Source: Kribbella italica
Lineage (GTDB): Bacteria > Actinomycetota > Actinomycetes > Propionibacteriales > Kribbellaceae
DNA length: 64,000 nt
Reading direction: 5' to 3'
Assembly: GCF_014205135.1 (NCBI RefSeq)
Contig: NZ_JACHMY010000001.1
Span: 4,774,001 to 4,838,000, forward strand
A program made the translations under genes and the position numbers. Positions 7,346 to 15,666 of this stretch are shown here, in pieces. Every line of letters starts with the position of its first letter. The stretch's first letter is position 1. The notes under the pieces were generated by a model. That model searched no databases. It was not told the DNA's origin and saw only the letters and a list, made by a program, of their open reading frames with translations.

Positions 7346-8707
7346 ATGCGGCTGGTCGCACTGGTAGCCGCGTTGCTGCTGGCCTGCTCTGCCTGCTCCG
7401 ACCCACTCGAAGACGCCGTGCCCGACGCCGCCAAGCAGTGCGAAGGCCTCGCCGGCTTCACCTGTACGACGCTGAGCGTGCCGCTGGACCACTCCCAGCC
7501 GACCGGCACCAAGCTGGAACTCGCAGTCGCCGCGGCGACCAACGTCGACGCACCCCGCGGCGTACTCCTGATGCTTACCGGCGGCCCCGGCCAGCCAGGT
7601 ATCACACTGCTCCGTCGCATCCGCTCGTACCTCGACCCGGCCGTACTGCGGGAGTACCAGCTCGTCATGTTCGACCAGCGCGGCACGGGCACGAAGGGGA
7701 TCGACTGCCCCGAGCTGCAGCGAGCAGTAGGCGGCTCCGACTTCCTCACCCCACCGGCCGACGCCGTCGACGCCTGCGCCCGCCAGCTCGGCCCGAGCAT
7801 CAACTTCTACGGCACCCCCGACACGGTCGAGGACATCGACCTCCTACGCCGTTCACTCGGCCGGGACCAGCTCACGCTCAACGGCACGTCGTACGGCAGC
7901 TTCACGGCAGCGCAGTACGGGCTGAAGTACCCCGACCACGTCCGCTCGCTCGTCCTCGACTCGGTCGTCCCGCACCGCGGCTTCGACCCCTTCGGCGCCG
8001 ACCTGATGGCCCACACCGGCACAGTCCTCGCAGCGACCTGCAAACGCGACCCAGCCTGTACGACGGACCCGGTGGCCGACCTGGCCTGGCTGGTGCAGCG
8101 CGGTGAGCTCGACGGCGCACCGGTGAACGGCACGAGCCTGATCGAGTCGCTGTCGATCCTCAGCCTCAACTCGGTCAACCCGTCCCTCGAAGGCATCCCG
8201 AAGGTCCTGCACGACGCCCGCGGCGGCGACACCGCCGCGCTGAAGGAGATGTTCCAGCGCGCGACCAGCCGCGGCACGCCGTACGACGAACTGTCGGCCG
8301 GCCTCCACCTGGCCACCCTCTGCTCCGACCTGCGCTTCCCCTGGAAGCCGGACACCCCAGCAGACGCGCGACCCGGCCTGCTCAACACGGCCATCAGCAA
8401 GCTGACACCGTCCCAGCTCCACCCGTACGACGTCCGGACCGCTCGCAACCAGCTGATCGTCGACGGCTGCCTGCGCTGGCCGGCGACGCGCGTCTCGACC
8501 TACCCGGCAGGCCAGGAGCTGCAGCCGCGGACGCTGATCCTGCACGGCACCAACGACCTGTTCTGCCCGACCTCCTGGGCCGAGTGGGAGCGGGACAACG
8601 CCCGTCAGGCGCAGCTGGTCGTCGTACCGGGCAGTGGTCACGGTGTGCAGGGCAGCCAGGTGGACCAGACCGGAAAGGCGCAGGTCAGAGCCTTCTTACT
8701 GGGGTGA
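7346..8707 (+). CDS. Secreted TAP-like alpha/beta-hydrolase (tripeptidyl aminopeptidase family)
   Basis: 453 residues, usual for the family. The N-terminus MRLVALVAALLLACSACSD is a lipoprotein signal with lipobox LACSAC. VPLDHSQP, LMLTGGPGQPG, MFDQRGTG and the nucleophile elbow NGTSYGS (near residue 177) are hallmarks of SlpD/SlpE/TAP-type hydrolases; the C-terminal LHGTNDLFCP and VPGSGHGVQ supply the Asp and His. These enzymes remove N-terminal peptides outside the cell. It stands alone; the next gene is a sigma factor. Confidence 0.9.
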   Translation: MRLVALVAALLLACSACSDPLEDAVPDAAKQCEGLAGFTCTTLSVPLDHSQPTGTKLELAVAAATNVDAPRGVLLMLTGGPGQPGITLLRRIRSYLDPAVLREYQLVMFDQRGTGTKGIDCPELQRAVGGSDFLTPPADAVDACARQLGPSINFYGTPDTVEDIDLLRRSLGRDQLTLNGTSYGSFTAAQYGLKYPDHVRSLVLDSVVPHRGFDPFGADLMAHTGTVLAATCKRDPACTTDPVADLAWLVQRGELDGAPVNGTSLIESLSILSLNSVNPSLEGIPKVLHDARGGDTAALKEMFQRATSRGTPYDELSAGLHLATLCSDLRFPWKPDTPADARPGLLNTAISKLTPSQLHPYDVRTARNQLIVDGCLRWPATRVSTYPAGQELQPRTLILHGTNDLFCPTSWAEWERDNARQAQLVVVPGSGHGVQGSQVDQTGKAQVRAFLLG

Positions 8708-8812
8708 CACACCGGTCTGAGATGGAACTGAGCGACATTGTCTGCAGCACCTCGACCAGCTCGATGCGTCTAATAGTCGTGAGGTGTTGTACGCCCAGTT
8801 GGGGAGTTGCCG

Positions 8813-9307
8813 GTGGAGTTCGAGGAGTACGCGTCCGCGCGCGGGCAGGAGCTGGTGCGTCTCGGGTTCACCATCTGCGGCGACTACCAGCGCGCCGAGG
8901 ACCTGGCCCAGATCGCGCTGATGCAGGCGTTCCGGTCCTGGCGCAAGGTGCAGCGGGCCGACGACCCGCACACCTACGTGCGGCGGATCCTGGTCAACTC
9001 CTACCTGTCGATGACGCGCCGGCGCTCCTTCACCGAGGCGCCGGCGGCCGACCTCGACCCCGACCGCACGGTGCCCGACCCCGCCCACGACATCGTGACC
9101 TCCGACGACCTGTGGCGCACGCTGGCCACGTTGTCGGCGCGCGAGAGGGTCGTCCTGGTGCTGCGCTACTACCAGGACCTGGACGACCGGACGATCGCCG
9201 ACCTGCTCGGCATCAAACCGTCCTCGGTCCGCAGCCTCGCGAGCAGAGCGCTCGGCACGCTGCGGAAGACGAGGCAGACCCAGCGTGTCGACGGACGGTT
9301 GCCGTGA
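8813..9307 (+). CDS. SigE-family ECF RNA polymerase sigma factor
   Basis: 164 residues. GTG 8813 has GGGGAG six bases upstream and fits better than TTG 8807. Region 2 reads CGDYQRAEDLAQIALMQAFRSW with HTYVRRILVNSYLS; region 4 reads LSARERVVLVLRYYQDLDDRTIADLLGI with SSVRSLASRALGTLR. This is the short SigE (Streptomyces-type 'SigE family') ECF class, which directs transcription of extracytoplasmic stress genes. The stop codon overlaps a GTG (GTGA) that starts a chain of two micro-ORFs leading to the META-domain gene, so sigma and downstream product are probably translationally coupled. Confidence 0.9.
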   Translation: MEFEEYASARGQELVRLGFTICGDYQRAEDLAQIALMQAFRSWRKVQRADDPHTYVRRILVNSYLSMTRRRSFTEAPAADLDPDRTVPDPAHDIVTSDDLWRTLATLSARERVVLVLRYYQDLDDRTIADLLGIKPSSVRSLASRALGTLRKTRQTQRVDGRLP

Positions 9308-9336
9308 GCACCCGCCGGACCGAGAGGTTGCCGTGA
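9304..9336 (+). other. Micro-ORF 1 (10 codons) between sigma and META genes
   Basis: Reads VSTRRTERLP and stop. It begins with the GTG that overlaps the sigma factor stop and ends in a TGA that overlaps the GTG of the next micro-ORF. GAGAGGTTGCC before that GTG supplies a ribosome site. It looks like a duplicate of the translation-initiation region of the META-domain gene. Confidence 0.45.
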
Positions 9337-9392
9337 GCACCCACCGCGTCGACGACGTCAGCACCCACCATCTCGTTGAGAGGTTGCCGTGA
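9333..9392 (+). other. Micro-ORF 2 (19 codons) between sigma and META genes
   Basis: Reads VSTHRVDDVSTHHLVERLP and stop. It opens with GTGAGCACC like the META gene itself and closes with the same ERLP-stop ending as micro-ORF 1; its TGA overlaps the GTG of the META gene at 9389. It probably arose by duplication of the start region and may pass ribosomes along. Confidence 0.45.
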
Positions 9393-9994
9393 GCACCACC
9401 GAGCTCGAGGAAGACCTGCGCGCGACGTTCGACCGCGCCGCCGCTTCCGTTCCGCCTGCCCTCGACCTGGCGTCGCGGGCCACCGACGGCGTCCGCCAGG
9501 CCCAGCGCCGTACGTACGTCGCCGCCGGTGCGGCCGTCGCGGCGGTCGCCGTGATCGCGGCTGGGGGCTTCGCGCTCGGCGGCGGTCTGGGCGGGTCGAC
9601 CGATCCGCAGCCCGCCGCTCCGCCTCCCACACCCAGCGTCTCCAGCGCGAAGCCGGTCGTCGCATCGCAGCAGCTGGCGGGCACCTGGCGTCCGCTCAGG
9701 ATGGACGGGTTCAGCACGCTGAAGACCGCCCGCCCGGACAACCCGGTTCTCACCTTCAACACCGACGGCACCTGGACGGGTTCCGACGGCTGCAACGGGA
9801 TCAGCGGCACCTTCACCATCGGCCAGCGCGGCGAGTTCACCGGGACGGCCGGCAACCAACGGCTGATCGAGTGCGCGAACGTGCCGCACACGGCGGTCGT
9901 GCAGGCCGCCAAACGGGTCGCGGCCGACCGGACGACGCTGAAGTTCTACGCCGCCGACGGGCGCGAAGTTGCGATCTACGCTCGCACACGGTAG
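9389..9994 (+). CDS. Membrane-anchored META-domain protein, partner of the ECF sigma factor
   Basis: 201 residues from GTG. The first about 40 residues (TTELEEDLRATFDRAAASVP) look like the cytoplasmic segment commonly encoded after SigE-family sigma genes; a hydrophobic segment VAAGAAVAAVAVIAAGGFAL near residues 41-60 is the membrane anchor; the outer part has LAGTWRPL and TFNTDGTWTGSDGCNGISG, the META/HslJ fold. Position and topology suggest an anti-sigma-like regulator or sensor, but a real anti-sigma domain is not evident. Confidence 0.75.
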   Translation: MSTTELEEDLRATFDRAAASVPPALDLASRATDGVRQAQRRTYVAAGAAVAAVAVIAAGGFALGGGLGGSTDPQPAAPPPTPSVSSAKPVVASQQLAGTWRPLRMDGFSTLKTARPDNPVLTFNTDGTWTGSDGCNGISGTFTIGQRGEFTGTAGNQRLIECANVPHTAVVQAAKRVAADRTTLKFYAADGREVAIYARTR

Positions 9995-10088
9995 CGGGAT
10001 TTGCTCGCGGAACGTAGTCAGCTCTTGACTATCCGGAGTCGGAGCGTGAAGGATCGAGGGCGGCCTGTCCATCGATCAGGGGAGCCTA

Positions 10089-11396
10089 GTGCGACTCTCA
10101 GCTACCGTCCCGCTGCTCGCTCTCGGCTCAATGTCACTCGTCGCAGTCGCCGTCCCTGCCGGTTCGACCCCCGTTCCGGCCGCCGCGGCCTCACCCGCGT
10201 CGGTCGCTGTCTGCAACCACAACAACCCGATCACCACCGCTGAACACTCGAAGCGACTGGCCCAGCCGACCAGCGCCAAGGACACCCGGCCGCTCGGCCA
10301 GGCCCTCGGCGAAGGAGTCGCGGCGGCGGTCCGCTCGATCGAGCCGCTGGACGCGACCGGCCGCCCGAAGTCCGGCCTGCCGTACGGGCTGAGCGTCGGC
10401 ATCATCGGCGTACTGGGCACGCAGGAGACCGGGTACAAGGTCGTCCTGGACGACTCGGTCGTCGACGAGAAGCGGTACCAGGCCGCCGTACAGAAGAACG
10501 TTCCGGCAGCCGGCAAGCCGATGCTCACGGTCGAGCGCAGCTGCCGCTCGGCGCGCTCGGTCGCCGCTGCTTGGAAGGCCGTCGGCGGCCGCGCCTGGTC
10601 CGCCGACGCCACGAAGACCACGTTCACCGCCGACCTCGACCCGGCCAGCGAGGACGTCGTCGTCGAGTACGACGCCGCGACCACGTCCCCGGCCGGCGCC
10701 GAAGCGCTCGGCAACCTCGCCGGCGTCGACGCGGTCCCGACGGGCGTCGCCCGGACGACCCGCTTCAACGACACCCCCAAGGGCGGCCACTGGGGCGGCG
10801 CGCGGATCACCTCGGCGCTGAAGAACTGCACCGCCGGCTTCTCCGTCGTCCGCAAGTCGAACAACACCCGCGCCTCCGTCACCGCCGGCCACTGCGGCGG
10901 CCCCGGCACGGTCTGGCGCAGCGGATCGCACTACTACGGCACCACGTCGGTCCGCACCAACTACCCCGACTACGACCAGGCCCTGATCACCGGCAGCTCG
11001 TACGGCGCCAAGATCTGGACCGACGGCCCCGGCGACTCCGCCGACACCCGCACCGTCAAGGGCGGCGGCGACCCCGCCGTCGGCGCATCGGTCTGCCAGT
11101 CCGGCTCGTTCAGCACGTCCCTGTGCGGAATCACCATCCGCTCCCTGAGCGCCAAGTACTGCGACTCCGACGGCTGCACGACGTACGTCATCCGAGCCAC
11201 CCGCAACAACCAGATCGCCATCATCGGCGGCGACTCCGGCGGCCCCGTCTACTCCCGCCCGTCCTCCACCACCGCCACCATCCGAGGCCTCGCCTTCGCC
11301 GGCTCCGGCTGCGCAGCCTCCCGCTGCACCACCTTGTACGCCGAACGCTACAACTCCATCGCCGGCCACCTCGGCGTCCGCGCCCTCACCGGCTGA
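10089..11396 (+). CDS. Secreted S1-family serine protease (alpha-lytic/streptogrisin-like)
   Basis: 435 residues. A Sec signal peptide (about residues 1-33) precedes a pro-region of about 200 residues. The mature protease shows the His box SVTAGHCGGPG, the Asp in NYPDYDQALI and the Ser box GGDSGGPVYS, and paired Cys residues. This is the chymotrypsin-fold S1 family of secreted actinobacterial proteases, made as inactive proenzymes. Its last 11 bases overlap the convergent Imm5-like gene. Confidence 0.9.
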   Translation: MRLSATVPLLALGSMSLVAVAVPAGSTPVPAAAASPASVAVCNHNNPITTAEHSKRLAQPTSAKDTRPLGQALGEGVAAAVRSIEPLDATGRPKSGLPYGLSVGIIGVLGTQETGYKVVLDDSVVDEKRYQAAVQKNVPAAGKPMLTVERSCRSARSVAAAWKAVGGRAWSADATKTTFTADLDPASEDVVVEYDAATTSPAGAEALGNLAGVDAVPTGVARTTRFNDTPKGGHWGGARITSALKNCTAGFSVVRKSNNTRASVTAGHCGGPGTVWRSGSHYYGTTSVRTNYPDYDQALITGSSYGAKIWTDGPGDSADTRTVKGGGDPAVGASVCQSGSFSTSLCGITIRSLSAKYCDSDGCTTYVIRATRNNQIAIIGGDSGGPVYSRPSSTTATIRGLAFAGSGCAASRCTTLYAERYNSIAGHLGVRALTG

Positions 11397-11910
11397 TCCC
11401 CCGCAACCCTTCGTCCAGCAGCCGGCTCAGCACCCCGACCCGGCTCTTCCCAAACGTTGCCCTAGGCAACTCAACCACCAGGTCGCGCACCCCGGCCGGC
11501 GCCAGCTCGACCGCCCACCGAATCGCCGCGTCCCCCACCGCGGAATCCCCACCCGCCGCCAGCTCCTCGGCCAACGCCATCTGCACCGCGGGCCCCTGCA
11601 CGTGCTTCACCTGATGCGGACTCACCAGATCATGGATGTACGGCGTCCCCGCCGCATACCCCGCGGCCCGAGCTGCCGCCATCCCCACCGCATCCCCGAC
11701 CTCCCGCGCCGCCTTCAACGCACCCCAGGCCGCCGTCCGAATCCCCTTGGTCCGCGGCCCACCCTCGGCAAAGCCCCGCGTCTCCGCAATCGCCTCCCGA
11801 GCCCTCAAGTCCCCCGGCGCCCGCACCTCGTACAGCAGCAACACCCGCTCAGCACACTCCGCCGCCCACCCCGCCAGCACCCGCCGATCCGCAATCTCCA
11901 CAAGCCTCAA
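11386..11910 (-). CDS. Imm5-like putative immunity protein
   Basis: About 174 residues. It reads RLVEIADRRVLAGWAAECAERVL, then AWGALKAAREVGDAVGMAAARAAGYAAGTPYIHD, the all-helical, Ala-rich pattern of actinobacterial 'putative immunity protein' (Imm5-like) sequences. TTG 11910 has AAGGA five bases upstream; a GTG at 11928 would add six residues. No toxin gene with a matching layout is adjacent: the convergent neighbour is a secreted protease, so an immunity role is inference from family only. Confidence 0.65.
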   Translation of the reverse strand: MRLVEIADRRVLAGWAAECAERVLLLYEVRAPGDLRAREAIAETRGFAEGGPRTKGIRTAAWGALKAAREVGDAVGMAAARAAGYAAGTPYIHDLVSPHQVKHVQGPAVQMALAEELAAGGDSAVGDAAIRWAVELAPAGVRDLVVELPRATFGKSRVGVLSRLLDEGLRGISR

Positions 11911-12017
11911 CCTTATCCTTGAAGCCACCGGTGGAGACTTCTCGACCTACCCCATCGCTCACCCACCCATCCTGCCCCCATCCCTCCACCCGATTCCGCT
12001 AGGCTGTCCCATCGTGC

Positions 12018-12090
12018 GCCCCCGTAGCTCAGGGGATAGAGCGTCGGTTTCCTAAACCGTGCGTCGCAGGTTCGAATCCTGCCGGGGGCA
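12018..12090 (+). tRNA. tRNA-Arg (anticodon CCT)
   Basis: Acceptor arms GCCCCCG (12018-12024) and CGGGGGC (12083-12089) pair fully; D-arm GCTCAGGGGATAGAGC; anticodon loop TTCCTAA gives CCT; T-arm GCAGG-TTCGAAT-CCTGC. The CCA end is not encoded (CC then G). The first anticodon-stem pair (T-T) is imperfect. The 3' 44 bases of this gene form the prophage attachment core. Confidence 0.95.
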
Positions 12091-12093
12091 CCG
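12047..12093 (+). repeat. attL (47 bp, tRNA 3' end)
   Basis: Runs from the anticodon loop of tRNA-Arg through the discriminator plus CCG. It is identical base for base to 30570-30616, and identity ends at both sides. The intact tRNA is at this end, so integration restored the tRNA gene here. Confidence 0.95.
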
Positions 12094-12096
12094 ATA

Positions 12097-12139
12097 AAGC
12101 GCCTGGTCAGAGCAGACTTCCAGCCCTGACCAGGCGCTT
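12097..12139. terminator. 14-bp hairpin just inside attL
   Basis: AAGCGCCTGGTCAG (12097-12110) and CTGACCAGGCGCTT (12126-12139) are exact inverted complements with a 15-base loop. It lies on the phage side, 7 bases after the tRNA, so the element may supply a terminator for the tRNA transcript. Confidence 0.65.
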
Positions 12140-12228
12140 CCCTGTTCAGGCCCGCGCTGTCCTCGCGCTGTTGCAATCGACTCAGGATCGGCCGGTCAAC
12201 CACGGTCTGCCTTGGTCTGCGGTAGCTA

Positions 12229-12271
12229 CTGAAACGATTCAGCGCTAGATTTCCCTTAGTTGAACGTTCAA
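12229..12271. promoter_or_regulatory. Two operator-like palindromes before the rightward prophage gene
   Basis: CTGAAACGATTCAG (12229-12242) and TTGAACGTTCAA (12260-12271) share the half-site TGAA/TTCA with 4- and 2-base spacers. They lie 17-59 bases upstream of the only rightward gene in the prophage, where a repressor would be expected to act. Confidence 0.5.
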
Positions 12272-12287
12272 TTATGGGGAGAATGCG

Positions 12288-12557
12288 ATGAGCTCCGATG
12301 ACGACCGCGCCACCAGAGACCGCTTCGTGTGGTTGACCCTTCTCAACATCGCGATTGACGATTGGAGCGAGCGAGGCAAGGACCCCACGAACTCCCAGCG
12401 CCTCTCAGCCCTCGAAGCCATCAGCCATATCGACTCGCTCGCTTCGAGCCTGCTGGATCTCCGGCTGATGGTGGAGCAGGAGCTACGCGAGGCGGACGGA
12501 CCCCGAACCGTCATCCCGCTGCCGGACGACGACACGCCCTACGATCCTCGGGACTAG
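12288..12557 (+). CDS. Small rightward prophage protein (89 residues), unknown
   Basis: The ATG has GGGGAGA eight bases upstream and the reading frame is followed by a strong hairpin, so it is probably real. The protein is acidic at both ends (MSSDDDRATRD, PLPDDDTPYDPRD) with a helical middle (LNIAIDDWSERG, ISHIDSLASSLLDLRLMVEQEL). No DNA-binding motif is visible. It is the only gene transcribed against the rest of the prophage and lies beside integrase and two palindromes, a position typical of lysogeny or superinfection genes; that role is a guess. Confidence 0.65.
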   Translation: MSSDDDRATRDRFVWLTLLNIAIDDWSERGKDPTNSQRLSALEAISHIDSLASSLLDLRLMVEQELREADGPRTVIPLPDDDTPYDPRD

Positions 12558-12572
12558 CCCCTCTTGCTAGAC

Positions 12573-12615
12573 GACTTGGCCCCGGCTTGCTCCGCTAGAG
12601 CGCCGGGGCCGAGTC
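12573..12615. terminator. 14-bp hairpin between the rightward gene and integrase
   Basis: Arms 12573-12586 and 12602-12615 pair with one G-U (core GGCCCCGGC/GCCGGGGCC). It follows the 89-residue gene stop by 16 bases and faces the integrase gene 3' end at 12721, so it can serve both convergent genes. Confidence 0.75.
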
Positions 12616-12720
12616 ACGTCTAGGGTGCGTCGCCGTGGCGAGGTTTGGGCGAGAGCGTGCCGAACGGCCTCCCGCACCTACGGGCCTGGGTCGGCCCGTC
12701 CGCACCTTCCTATCGGGGTC

Positions 12721-14049
12721 CTAGCCCGCGTCCGAGACCGAGCGCAGACGGCGGACCTTCGTTGCCGGAGCCGTACCGGTCAGGCCGTCGAGAGCCTTAC
12801 GCGACCGGGCCACGTCGGGCCGCTTCGTGTGGGCGTACCGATCGAGGGTCATAACCGACGATGCGTGCCCGGCAAGGTCCTGGACCTCTTTCAGCGTCAG
12901 CGCGTCCGGCTGGCCGATCGCATCCACGAGTTGCGAGATCCGCGCATGCCGCAGGTCGTAGAACCGGACCGACGACGGGAGCCCTGCAGCCTTGAGCGCG
13001 GGCTTGAAGTACTTCGCCACGACGAGAGAGTGCCGGATGGGCTTCGAGTAGTCGAGCCGCTCCAGGATGCCCTTCTTGTTCGCCCGACCGGTCTTGAGCC
13101 CGACGAACAGCGGCAGCTTGCCTAGGTCCAGTGCCTCATCGGGCCGGTGCTCCGCGTACCAGAGCCGAGCCCTTGCGATGTGGAGTTGCAGGTACTCGTC
13201 GAGTTGGCCGGCTGAGTCCGTGTCGAGTGGGATCTCACGGCGGCTGCTGGCGTTCTTCGCGTACTCCTCGCGGATGAGTTCGCCGTTCACCGTCACCACC
13301 ACGCCGCGCACCTTCAGCGTTCCGTCGTCGGTGTAGTTGTTGACTACGAACCCGGCGACCTCCTCCGGCCTTGCTGCCGACTTCACAGCGGTCAGGGCGT
13401 ACAGGTTGAACGGGTAGGGCATGAACGACAGCACCGTCTCGGCTTCCCCGGCGGTGAGCTGGTAGCGCTCCTCCTCCGCAATGTGCATCTTCTTCACCTT
13501 CGGCAGCCGTCGCTTCGGGTTCGCCAGTTCGCCCATGCGCGCGGGGTTGACCTTGATCCGGCCGGTATCGACCGCGTAGTCCAACACGGTCCGGAAGGCG
13601 TAGAAGGTATTGCGGACGGTTGTGGCATTCCGCTTCCCCGAGAAGTCCGCCAGCCACCGCAACACCGCCTCATAGCTGATCTCCCCGACCGGCTTGCCTC
13701 CGTAGTTCTCCGGGAGACCAGTAGGCGCGCTGCTCTTGAGCAGGATCTGTTCGAGGGACGCGCGGGTGTTGGCCTTCGGGAAGTGTCGGCTGCCCAGGTA
13801 CTCGCTCGCCACCGACTCGAACGGCTCCGACGACTTCAACGGGTCTACGTGCGGGTTGGTCGGGTCGGTCCAGTCGTTGGCCCAGTCCTCAGCCGCCTTC
13901 TTCGTCCGGAAGCCACCCTTAGTCCGCTGCTTGAATGGCGGGTTGGCGTGCGGGTCCTCGTATATGACCTCCCACTTCTGCTTAGAAGGGTGGAGGTTCT
14001 TCGTGCGGGCGTTCTTACGGACCCACGCGCAAGGCTTCCGGTCGTTCAT
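12721..14049 (-). CDS. int: Phage tyrosine-recombinase integrase
   Basis: 442 residues. An N-terminal arm-binding region (WEVIYEDPHAN, GGFRTKKAAEDWANDW) is followed by a SAM-like core-binding domain and the catalytic domain. Catalytic residues: Arg in KSAARPEEVAG, the box II FYDLRHARIS (His-Leu/Arg pattern), GHASS, and the nucleophile Tyr in TLDRYAHT. It integrates the element at the tRNA-Arg and lies 0.6 kb inside attL. It reads leftward like the structural genes but is separated from them by 117 bases, so it may have its own promoter. Confidence 0.95.
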   Translation of the reverse strand: MNDRKPCAWVRKNARTKNLHPSKQKWEVIYEDPHANPPFKQRTKGGFRTKKAAEDWANDWTDPTNPHVDPLKSSEPFESVASEYLGSRHFPKANTRASLEQILLKSSAPTGLPENYGGKPVGEISYEAVLRWLADFSGKRNATTVRNTFYAFRTVLDYAVDTGRIKVNPARMGELANPKRRLPKVKKMHIAEEERYQLTAGEAETVLSFMPYPFNLYALTAVKSAARPEEVAGFVVNNYTDDGTLKVRGVVVTVNGELIREEYAKNASSRREIPLDTDSAGQLDEYLQLHIARARLWYAEHRPDEALDLGKLPLFVGLKTGRANKKGILERLDYSKPIRHSLVVAKYFKPALKAAGLPSSVRFYDLRHARISQLVDAIGQPDALTLKEVQDLAGHASSVMTLDRYAHTKRPDVARSRKALDGLTGTAPATKVRRLRSVSDAG

Positions 14050-14166
14050 AGCGGCTCCCAGTTGCAGTTACCCAGAGTCACCGATTCTACCTGAGCCTGC
14101 AGCGGGGAGCCGCTGAACCTAACGGAGCGTGAATAACACCTGTTAAACGCCACTAGTTGCCTAGGG

Positions 14167-14376
14167 CTACTTGAGGAGCGGCGCGACCAATTGCCCGGCG
14201 ATCCCTCCGCCCGCCGCAGCCGCTCCAGCGATCAGCCACATCGACCGCTCAAGGCGACGGATTCGGGTCTCATGGTCCTGATGGTTGGTGTTGGACAAGT
14301 CGAGCTTGGTCTCAATCCGGACAAGACGCTCGAACTGGGCGAAGTCGTCCGGGGTGGGCGTCTGAGGAGGAGTCAC
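14167..14376 (-). CDS. XhlA/holin-like small membrane protein
   Basis: 69 residues from GTG. A soluble coiled-coil-like part (FAQFERLVRIETKLDLSNTN, HETRIRRLERS) leads to one C-terminal membrane segment (MWLIAGAAAAGGGIAGQLVA). This is the layout of phage hemolysin XhlA-like proteins, which assist lysis. It starts 2 bases after the tail protein stop and is the last gene of the late operon. No endolysin gene is next to it. Confidence 0.65.
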   Translation of the reverse strand: MTPPQTPTPDDFAQFERLVRIETKLDLSNTNHQDHETRIRRLERSMWLIAGAAAAGGGIAGQLVAPLLK

Positions 14377-14378
14377 GG

Positions 14379-14957
14379 CTATACCTTCACTGCGGACAGC
14401 ACCGACTGGTACGGAGCCGCCGCGTTGGTCAGCAAGTCGCCGCCGGCAGTGTGGAGCCCTTGCATCGTCACCAGGTCCCCGGCGACCAGATTGCGGACCA
14501 ACTGAGCTTGAGGCAGCGTCGGCAGGCTGTTGGAACTGTTGGCATCCCTGGCGTCCATCGGGTACACGTTGACGCCGTTCACGTACACCGCAGCGCGCCG
14601 GTAGCCGTCCGCGTCGAACGTGTATGCGACGGTCGCGGTGATGAGGTAGGTACCGGGCGTCTGAATCACGATCCGGTCGTTGACAAGGTCGGCCATGCCG
14701 TCCGTGTCCACGTCGACAGTGTCCAGTTCGATCGTCCGCCCGGCCACGTTCGGGATTGTCTGGGCCACGGTCTGGCGCAATTGGCAGGCCGCCGTCTTCA
14801 GGGAGACGATGTCGGCCTGAGCGGTGTCAAGCTCGCCGTCGATGCGGGCGACCTCTGCCTCAACGTCCTCGAAGCCGTTCTTGCCGAGGTCCGGGCCGTC
14901 CGGTGCATCTCCAAGCTCCTGCCAGCGGAAGCCGTAGATGGGGGTTGAACCAGGCAT
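14379..14957 (-). CDS. Tail tip protein with C1q-like beta domain
   Basis: 192 residues. ATG 14957 follows AAGGAGG. The N-terminus MPGSTPIYGFRWQELGD and the acidic helix VEAEVARIDGELDTAQADIV look like a trimerising stalk; the C-terminal 110 residues (ELDTVDVDTDGMADL, IQTPGTYLITATVAYTF, YRRAAVYVNG) follow the C1q/TNF-like pattern of phage receptor-binding tips. Host-surface binding is inferred from position after the tail proteins and this fold. Confidence 0.7.
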   Translation of the reverse strand: MPGSTPIYGFRWQELGDAPDGPDLGKNGFEDVEAEVARIDGELDTAQADIVSLKTAACQLRQTVAQTIPNVAGRTIELDTVDVDTDGMADLVNDRIVIQTPGTYLITATVAYTFDADGYRRAAVYVNGVNVYPMDARDANSSNSLPTLPQAQLVRNLVAGDLVTMQGLHTAGGDLLTNAAAPYQSVLSAVKV

Positions 14958-14967
14958 TGCTGCCTCC

Positions 14968-15666
14968 TTAGGTGGTAGAGCGGAAGATGGCGATTGCGGA
15001 GAGGATGGCTGTGTTGGAGACGTTGGCAGCCCAGTTGGCTGTGCCACCCGCCTGGACGATCACCGAGGCGGTGATGTCCGGGTCGCTGCCGGGGTCCAGT
15101 TCGGTGAAGAGCTTCTGGGCCGAGTTGCTGAGGTTCCCGTTGCCGCCTGCCGCGAGGGTCACCGCTACCTCGTCCGGGTGGATGCCTCCGCCGAAGGTGG
15201 TTGTGATGAACGGGTGCATGAGCGCGATGTCAGTTACGCCGCGCGTATTGACCACCCGAACACTCGCCGACACCATGACAATCGCCTCATCTGCCCAAGA
15301 CGGAATGGGGATGGGCTCGGAGTCGATGACCCAGGTTCCGGCCATGGTCGGGGCCCAGTTGGTTGTAGTGACGCTCGCGCCACCGAACGAGACTGAGGCT
15401 CCTGCGAAGTCAGGATCACCGGGGACTGTGATGCGGCCGAGGATAAAGAACGACCCGGCCATAGCCAGCAACCCGACGATGTGCCCTTCCCTCAAGGCGA
15501 TTGCCTCGCCGGTGTTGAGGATCGGCACGTCAGTCAGGATCGCTCCCCCAACGTCCACGACGTTTGCGCCGGTGCCGGAGTCCCAACTGAGGACCTTGCC
15601 CTGCCGGAACTTCAACGACAGCCCGTTGTCCGGGGCAAGGAACGGCACCAAGTCAGAGCTACGCAT
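14968..15666 (-). CDS. Phage minor tail/structural protein
   Basis: 232 residues. Starts with MRSSDLVPFLAPDNG at ATG 15666, overlapping the preceding stop (TGATG). The N-terminal half has a small beta fold (GKVLSWDSGTGANVVDVGGAIL, ALREGHIVGLLAMAGSFFILGRI), of the oligosaccharide-binding type seen in phage base plates; the C-terminal half (WVIDSEPIPIPSWADEAIVMVSASVRV) resembles beta-sandwich tail proteins. Assigned from position and pattern. Confidence 0.65.
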   Translation of the reverse strand: MRSSDLVPFLAPDNGLSLKFRQGKVLSWDSGTGANVVDVGGAILTDVPILNTGEAIALREGHIVGLLAMAGSFFILGRITVPGDPDFAGASVSFGGASVTTTNWAPTMAGTWVIDSEPIPIPSWADEAIVMVSASVRVVNTRGVTDIALMHPFITTTFGGGIHPDEVAVTLAAGGNGNLSNSAQKLFTELDPGSDPDITASVIVQAGGTANWAANVSNTAILSAIAIFRSTT

